Source of the DNA: Owenia fusiformis
Taxonomy: Eukaryota; Annelida; Polychaeta; Sabellida; Oweniidae
Length of the DNA: 64,000 bases
Direction: 5' to 3'
Assembly: GCA_903813345.2 (NCBI GenBank)
Contig: CAIIXF020000002.1
Coordinates: forward strand, 13,038,150-13,102,149
Part shown: piece by piece, positions 57,195-64,000 of the stretch
How positions within the stretch are numbered: the first letter of the stretch is position 1
Layout of the letters: each line of letters begins with the position of its first letter
Notes under the pieces: model-generated
Databases searched by the model: none
Told to the model about the DNA's origin: nothing
Seen by the model: the letters and a program-made list of their open reading frames with translations, nothing else
Position numbers and translations under genes: made by a program

Positions 57195-58974
57195 CTGGAA
57201 AATATTTCAGTCTTTGTTTTTAATAACATGTTAAGTAGACAAAATGGAATAATAATCTAAGTATGAGTCCATTGATTAGATGTTAAAGTAGCCAATATTG
57301 CCAATTATCTGAAGATGTCTATTTATTACACACATCGTCATGTAGGCATTCATTGTATGAATTTCAGATCAATCTGATCATGACCTTTTAAGTTATCACT
57401 GAAAATGTAACAAATAATTCTTGAGTCAACCTAACTTCTAAGGTTAATCTAACTTCTAATCCTTTAATTATGTTACAAAAATGTTGCATATTCTTAAGTC
57501 CCTCACATTTGTTGCCTTGGTAACTGATATTGCTAAAAACCTGGGTACTCTTCAGGTAACATCACTATAATAAGTACAGTGTATTTGTTATATGAATTTC
57601 AAGTCAATCTAACAAAAACTTTTTTGGGTTATAGCTCATTTTTACTTCTTGAATTATAGATGCTAATTTGTTCCAAAAATGTTCTCATGTCCTTAAAGTC
57701 CCCTAAATTTGTTGCCATGGGATTGGATATTGCAATAAAATAAAATGACCCTTAAAACATGTCTTAATGTGAAAAGTGTACATTAGAGTTAATGCAGATC
57801 AACATTATCATGAGTATTAGAACAGGTTCAATTTTATCATCAAGTATATGGCAAGAGCAGTTCTGGAAATTAACAGCAGGGGAGGAGAATATGTACGTGA
57901 AGTTGTGTGTTAAAGTTTATATGTATGGTCTGACGCAAGGCTAGGTTCAGTTCAGTACAAAGTCATATCAATTAACTGATTAAGGAAGCATTTATTTTGA
58001 GATTTGTTTATTGTGAATAGTATGGTGAACATTAATTAAATGTAAATATGTTCAGAGGCATTAGTCATTCAGGTATTGGCAACAGAGTCAAGTGTTTTCC
58101 TCAGAATTCGTGTCTGATGATGATAATAATCTGGATATGTTCCTGACAAATAGTACCAAGAAATGTGTTAGTTACATGTACACCATGGAATTAATATTGA
58201 TGTTTCATGTTTTTCAACTTACAGATTGATTCCTGGTCTATTTGATGTCTAACAATACAAGTTATATTACATTGAGATTAGTGAAACAAGCTCAGCTCTC
58301 AGAAGAAAATAAAATATGCACATGGTTACAAAGAATAACCCAGATGCGAGTAGAAATAATCTTGATTTACGTCATTAAAAATTCAGTCAAAGTAATATCA
58401 TATTTGAAATCTACATGTAAAATTACATCTAGAAATGTGGTTTTAAAAAGTGTTTATCAACTTTGAAAAATAAATTTTCTTTGAAAATGTGACTTCTAGC
58501 TCGGGGAGATTCCCCATAGACCCCATGCTATAAAATCACAAAAAATGAAATATCTTTTAAAATGAAATATCTTTTCTTTTAGTGGACAGATAATATTTTG
58601 CTTTACTTGACATATTTTCATTAGTATAAGTATCAGACACATAAGGGTTATATTAAAATTGAGCCACTTAAATTGATAATATTCAAGTTTAAAGATGCAT
58701 TATGCCATAGGTTTCTCCCCCAGACAATCAATGATGTCCTATTGTTATTGCTCATATGATATCTCACATACCATGGATATATCTTGAGAATAACTTTTGG
58801 GTATATTATCTCCGAAATATCGGAAATAATCAACAGAACAACCAAACTCCAGAATTAAACACAATCGATTCCTTGGCTATTGAGGGGAATCCCCATTGAG
58901 TCACACAAGCACCCACAACCGCCTTGAACCTGGGAGCCAATCAGGTTTATGATAAACAAATTCAACTAGAAAAA
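57195..58974. other. Upstream flank / unplaced 5' part of TMEM33
   Basis: No gene recognised. A possible minus-strand donor (GTAAGTTG at about 58218-58225) follows a short open stretch and could end a 5' UTR exon of TMEM33. This is weak. The rest is AT-rich. Confidence 0.3.
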
Positions 58975-60360
58975 CAGCAACTCCACGGAGTAGCAAATCC
59001 CACCGAACGGCAGTTGAGTTACCAAAGATAACGAAAATGAAAATGAAAAATGGCAGCCATTCTGAAGATCAGCCTCCATCTTAAAATTTTTTTCTCGAAC
59101 AGAGCTACTGTGTTTCTAGGCATCAGCATATAAAATTTGAACCAAATCTGTTCATTGGTATTTGACTTATCAAAGATTACGTTTTTTCTTATGAAAAATG
59201 GCTACCATTTTGAAATTCAGCCGCCATCTTGAAAAAATTTTCTCGAACAGATCTACTGTGTCCCTAGGAATCATCATATAAAAAATGAGGCAAATCTGTT
59301 CACTGGTATTTGAGTTATCAAAGATTACGTTTTTTACGAAAAATGGCGTCCATTTTGAAATTCAGCCGCCATCTTGAAAATTCTTTCTCGAACAGATCTC
59401 CTTTGTCCCTAGAAATCATCATATAAAATTTGAACCAAATCCATTCACTGGTATTTGAGTTACCAGAGATTACGTTTTTTTACGAAAAATGGCCGCCATT
59501 TTGAAATTCAGCGGCCATCTTGAAAATTGTAACTCGAACACAGAAGGGGAGAAACACCAGGGTTCAAAGATGACATACGCTTATAATGTAAATCTGTATT
59601 GAGATGACATTGTCGCTGATTGGTCAAAAGTCGACAAACAAATGACGTCATCAATGGCGGTTTCAAAATTTTCGAAATACGCTTCGAATAATATTATGTT
59701 CATTTCTGGCGTGTTAACCAATATCATAGCTTCTCATTTCACATCAAGATAAAGAAATGTGAACGGAGTATGCCTATATCAATTAAAACATCCCATCGAA
59801 GTGTAGTATTTGATAACTAGCCGATGAAAATTCGAACGAACGAAGGTGGTAAGCAAGAGAGGTAATTATGTCTGTCATCTTTAAACTCTGGGGCTTTCCC
59901 TCCTCTTACTCGAACAGATCTACTGTGTCCCTTGGCATCATCATATACAATTTGAACCAAATCCGTTCACTGGTATTTGAGTTATCAAAGATTAAGTTTT
60001 TTTAGGAAAAATGGCCGCCATTTTGAAATCTAGCCGCCATCTTGAAAATTTTTACTCGAACATATCAACTGTGCCCCTAGGCATCAGCATATAAAATTTG
60101 AACCAAATCCGCAAACTAGTATTTGAGTTATTAAAGATTACATTTTTTACGAAAAATGGGCCGCCATTTTGAATTCAGTGGCCATATTGAAAATTCCTTC
60201 TCGAGCAGAGGTCTTACACTCATAAGGCATAAGCCTATAAAATTTGAATCAAATCCGTGAAACGGTATTTGAGTTATCGCCCGGACAAACAGACGGACGG
60301 ACGAACGGACGGACGGTCGGCTTTCCTATATCCCTCTCGAACTTCGTTCGGTGGGATAAT
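58975..60360. mobile_element. Second satellite-cored element, GTTCGGTGGGAT end
   Basis: Left end CTAGAAAAACAGCAACTCC with AATCCCACCGAACGGCAG; right end CGAACTTCGTTCGGTGGGAT. The core has about six ~150-165-bp units with CGAACAGATCTACTGTGTCC, GGTATTTGAGTTATCAAAG and GGCCGCCATTTTGAAAT-type blocks, closed by a GGACGGACGAAC tail. A MITE is inserted at 59541-59907. Confidence 0.8.
59541..59907. mobile_element. 367-bp MULE-like MITE with 9-bp target duplication
   Basis: ACTCGAACA lies directly on both sides (59532-59540, 59908-59916). The target is a satellite unit, so the duplication is easy to verify. Ends are imperfectly inverted: CAGAAGGGGAGAAACACCAG with GTTCAAAGATGACA, against TGTCATCTTTAAAC and TGGGGCTTTCCCTCCTCTT. 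A 9-bp duplication suggests Mutator-like; no coding sequence. Confidence 0.75.
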
Positions 60361-60923
60361 GACCAATCAGATAACAGGAGGACTTTCCCGGAATATTCAA
60401 ACTTCAGATTGAATTAATTTCTTCGAAAATAATTAGATCAGCCAGCACAATCGCAAAATTAACACTGAAAGAGGGGGATTTGGGACTTCTTCTTTGGTAA
60501 GTAGATGGGTATATATGTGGTGAAACTCAATATGCAAAAAAGTTCAGATGGGTCTTGATTGTGCTCTCCTATGGCATAGAGCCTCTTTAAGGGAACTTTC
60601 TTATATACCTGCCATGTTAATTGACCCGAATCAGCCACCTGGTGGTGAAACTGGTAACTACCTACTCGCATTTGGGTAATTCTGTTGTTTTGGGAAAGTT
60701 CAACATTTTTAAGATGATGAATGTCAAGTAATTAAATTTTCTTTCTGTGATATGAGTTACAGTAGGTAGTACATGGTACATGTATGTGAATATTTATCAT
60801 ATGATATCTTGCAGTAGAGAGCAATTCTTATTTCACATGTTTGCTGAAAAATGTATTAAACTGTGTGTTGAATCAAAGTAAAACATAGGTGAAGTCTATT
60901 GGCTCACTTATGCCACGATCGCA

Positions 60924-60950
60924 CCCCCCAACCCCCCTCCCCCCTCCCCC
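60924..60950 (-). other. Potential G-quadruplex (minus strand)
   Basis: Four runs of five or six C (CCCCCCAACCCCCCTCCCCC and onward) put G5-6 runs with 1-2-base loops on the minus strand. Confidence 0.6.
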
Positions 60951-61870
60951 GACTAAAAACTGAAAGCTGACTCGCCCCTGTAAAAGGATTGAATCATTAG
61001 GTCATTGAATGGGAGAGTAACAGATCATTATTTCAGTTCAACAATTATTATATTTCCTGACAGAGTTCACGTTCTGTTCAATCTAAAGCCATAAAGACAA
61101 CACATTACTTATTAATTGGAAGCTAGGCATTTTTCTATGAAATGAATCTAATTGGAAAACATTAAGAGTTAATTCATCAGTAGGAAGATATAACTATTAC
61201 CATAGCACTTCAATTCAAGGAGGTAGTTTTCAAATATTGCTGGTTTGGAAATGAAGTCACGTTACCCAGATTATTTCTGCAAATAACCTTTGCTAGAAAT
61301 CCTACTTTTATCAGGTTTCATCGACTTTTTTTCCTTTTTACAGCTTTAATATTTTACATTTGATGTTTCTTATATTGCCTTTATTTTTCAAACATTTCCT
61401 CTGTATTTCTCCTTGGTCCTCACTATTTCAGGTATTTTCGTTCTAAAATGTGAATGAATATACAGTTTTTCTGTATAACTCAAAATGTTAAGTACATGTT
61501 TATTTTCTTTATTTCTTCCTGATTCCACTCTTTGTGCAATGACAATTTTCTCAAGGGTACAGTCTTTTAGTCTTTTGGCGATTATTCCTAGCATTTGATT
61601 GGTTGATTTATTGCTACTTGGCACAATTTTGTATTAATTCACCGACTAAGCAGCTTCACTAATTAGTTAATGCCAGTCGATGCACTTTCCTGGCGGTTAT
61701 AACTTATCTCAATTAATTGATAATTGCTTAATATCTGACGATATCTTAGCAATAGGAAACATTGGAGAATAAGGACTTAACAGGCTGACTAAAGAGTAAT
61801 ATTAAAACATTATTTTCGCTGTCTAAGACATAAATGAATTCAAAGCAAATTGGCTCTAGATTAGACTGGA

Positions 61871-61918
61871 TAAAAAAAGAAAAAAGAAAAGTAGAAAGGA
61901 GAAAAAAGAAAAAAAATT
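61871..61918 (+). repeat. Purine-rich low-complexity tract
   Basis: Almost pure A/G (AAAAAAAGAAAAAAGAAAAG and onward) about 220 bases upstream of the receptor start codon. Confidence 0.7.
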
Positions 61919-62137
61919 AAAACATGTTTATCAAGAGAGTTTTGGAATAAATACACATTATCATTGATGGAAAAAAGACATAACATTTTCTTGGTATTAA
62001 AACAAAAGTGAAGTTACTGTGAAACAACTCTTGATCAGTGGTACAATGCTCTGATAGAGAATAAGAAACCAACAAACAGCATACAACTTTAAAACTTTAC
62101 GAAATATTTTGTTTGGTTCGTAAGCATCATTTTCAAA

Positions 62138-62520
62138 ATGGACAGACAAAATATGGCACAAAACATTTCAAACATAACAGGCAACAAGTGTAATTTTGAA
62201 AGAGCGACTTTCATGATCATCGTCCAAATCTGGTTTGTGGGATTTTTGATTATGCTTGGGACAATTGGAAATATAATTTCATTTATCGTGCTTCACAAAA
62301 AGGAGCCCGCAACTACAAACATTCTACTTCAAGGTTTAGCGATCACAGACACCCTTTACTTGTGGTCAGCCTTATTCAGTCGATTACTTCCCTCGATATA
62401 CAGATATACAAATGATTTGAATGATGAGTTTTGGTTGGAAATCAGGCCTTACTCTGTTCCTATTGCATCAACTGCATTAACAGCCTCAAACTGGATGGTT
62501 GTTGTGGTTACAATAGACAG
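62138..62520 (+). CDS. GPCR exon 1
   Basis: ATG at 62138, a second ATG five codons on. Ends ACAATAGACAG|GTACAA. The reading beyond the donor hits TAA after a few codons, which supports splicing here. Confidence 0.88.
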
Positions 62521-64000
62521 GTACAATTATTCACATTAAATAAATTTTGGTTGAAGAAAATGTGAATAAAATTAGTCTTACCTTAAAAAAATATTCTTTT
62601 TCCTGTGACATATATGTACATCACATCCATCGTGAATAAAAACCATAGCATTACATCATTGCTATACATTATATATTAAAGGCAAGCATAAATATTGAGA
62701 CATTGAAAATTAAAATATTTGATTTTGAAGAAAAATTCCACATCAGGTGTCCGCTTTAAATTTTGAGAGGTACAAATCTGAATAGGATGTTTTAAGGATG
62801 TTTATCGACTTATACTGTAGAAGTCACAAGCAAGAATCATTAAATGAGGTGATTTGCAGTTTGAACTGCACATAATTGCTGAATAATTTATTCTGAGTCG
62901 AAGCAATCTGCGCAAGATTCGGTTTCTACTTGGTTCGGTTTTTCATTAAAGGAGGTACTTCATTCCCATGATTCAAAGTGCTTTTCTGCCATCGGTTCGG
63001 TTTAAGTTTGTACAACACAAATCTACAAATCCAGGGCAGGTTGATATTATGTCATTACATTTGTTTTGGGTGTATACTTTTTGTCTTAACAATAAACAAA
63101 AATATTCCCGCAATATATGGTGCATTATGGGTAGGAACTGCTGTGAAATAATGAACGCACATGACATCTATCTCAAATTAAATGTTCTTATTAAGTTATT
63201 AATTGTGCATGCGTTATAATAATTTGAACCAATTAAATTGCTGGATTTAGTGTGCATGGGCTAAAATCCAAACCAAACCAAATCAAAAAATGGAATCTCT
63301 CGCAGATTGCCTCTCATGTTTATTTTTCAATTCGTGTTGTTTGTGTTTATCCAAGGTAGAAATATTTGTAAAATTAAAACTGTATCTCAGAAAATCTTCA
63401 AATTTGTTATTTTTTCCAGATACATCTATATATGCCACCCATTGAAGGCAGAACGTTGGTGCACATTCCATCGTGCTAGGCTTGCTCCGATATTTGTTTG
63501 GCTTTTTGCTATTATCTACACATTCCCAAGATTTTTCGAGCTGACAATTGCCTGGAAAAAGGACTTCTGTCGAGATGTGATGATACTAATGCTTGGACGT
63601 GATTGGCTCGGGAAGCAACCACTGTATAACATCATTTACAAAATCAGTATCAATTTTGTATTGAGACTTGCTATACCAGTCATAACAATCATAACTCTGA
63701 ATGCAAAACTCATAATTGAAATTCACCGTTCTAACAGAACATGTCCAGATTGCATCAGTTCCATAAGCTCAACATGTGAGAGTGGCAACTGTGCCAGAAA
63801 TATAAGATTAGAAATGAAACGCAAGAAAAGCCATGAAAACAGCATCACCAGGGTCTTAATCGCAATTTGTGTGATCTTCATGCTCTGCCTTGTTCCAGTT
63901 TTTATATCAACAATTATTAACTTTATCAAATTAACACATATCAAAACTGACAAATTCATCCAGGCTCATAATTATATTGTGGTGACTGCAAATACACTTT
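62138..64000 (+). CDS. FMRFamide-receptor-like class A GPCR (3' end outside window)
   Basis: Two exons, 62138-62520 and 63420 to beyond the window. They join inside the Arg codon of DRY (…VTIDAG|A TAC: AG plus A), phase 2. The N terminus has glycosylation sites NIS and NIT. TM1 FMIIVQIWFVGFLIMLGTIG runs into the GN..S pattern. TM2 is LAITDTLYLWSALFSRLL. TM3 ends MVVVVTIDRY, followed by ICHPLKAERWC, typical of FMRFamide/neuropeptide receptors. TM4 is FVWLFAIIYTFPRFFEL; a Cys lies in loop 2 (DFCRDV); TM5 is LRLAIPVITIITLNAKLII; loop 3 has CPDC and CESGNC; TM6 is VLIAICVIFMLCLVPVFIS; TM7 begins NYIVVTANTL at the edge. The protein sits in the plasma membrane and would couple a neuropeptide to G proteins; the ligand is unknown. 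By my count position 3.25, usually the disulphide Cys, is Arg. Confidence 0.9.
62521..63419 (+). other. GPCR intron
   Basis: 899 bp, GT..AG, AT-rich, no gene inside. Frames of up to 83 codons on either strand are not supported. Confidence 0.85.
63420..64000 (+). CDS. GPCR exon 2 (partial)
   Basis: Acceptor TTATTTTTTCCAG|A with a strong pyrimidine tract. Open to the window end, covering TM4 to the start of TM7. Confidence 0.9.

Larger units (their letters stand above)
60361..62137. other. Intergenic region upstream of GPCR
   Basis: No gene recognised. It holds a C-rich tract (60924-60950) and a purine-rich tract (61871-61918). A minus-strand ATGGCAG|GTATAT near 60611-60617 was tested as TMEM33 exon 1 and does not fit its phase. 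Confidence 0.4.

Noticed and set aside
60605-60625. Minus-strand ATGGCAG|GTATAT as TMEM33 exon 1
   Set aside because: It would join the next exon in the wrong frame. The ATG at 57188-57186 gives a complete, family-sized protein.

Overview
This is eukaryotic, AT-rich DNA from an invertebrate animal. Introns have GT..AG borders, two animal gene families are split by introns, there is a tRNA-headed SINE, and several families of DNA transposon are present. An FMRFamide-type neuropeptide receptor and a TMEM33 orthologue in a transposon-packed genome fit a lophotrochozoan or another marine invertebrate. The species cannot be fixed from the sequence.

Layout. 1-5.3 kb: a foldback transposon with ~650-bp inverted arms, a second truncated copy interrupted by a 5'-truncated non-LTR retrotransposon, and a hairpin MITE. 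5.4-30.0 kb: the most unusual part, a head-to-tail array of seven complete ~2.75-3.6-kb units plus a partial eighth. Every unit carries the same set of exon-like blocks with good splice borders, a ~165-bp G-tract satellite in a higher-order arrangement, a CCAA-type minisatellite and a TATTG microsatellite. A candidate first exon lies upstream. A diverged single-copy terminal exon with AATAAA lies downstream. I read it as one + strand transcription unit with massively duplicated exons, or a tandem family; coding is unproven. 30-39 kb: gene-free, with a 3.7-kb long-TIR element inside an older MULE-like copy, and a mariner relic. 39.3-44.3 kb: a composite PIF/Harbinger transposon with a HARBI1-like exon, a decayed second copy of that region, and a nested element full of satellites.

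45.9-57.2 kb, minus strand: a complete six-exon TMEM33 gene. The exons join in phase to 232 codons plus stop. Its introns are full of mobile DNA: a foldback element holding an RT relic, mariner-type elements, a SINE and satellites. Two of its exon-intron borders have been copied as 59-bp tandem repeats, leaving rows of decoy splice donors. 62.1-64.0 kb, plus strand: an FMRFamide-receptor-like GPCR, with an intron inside the DRY Arg codon; it runs off the window.

The three gene-like units are not an operon and show no obvious joint function. The shared theme is expansion of repeats, often starting from exon borders.
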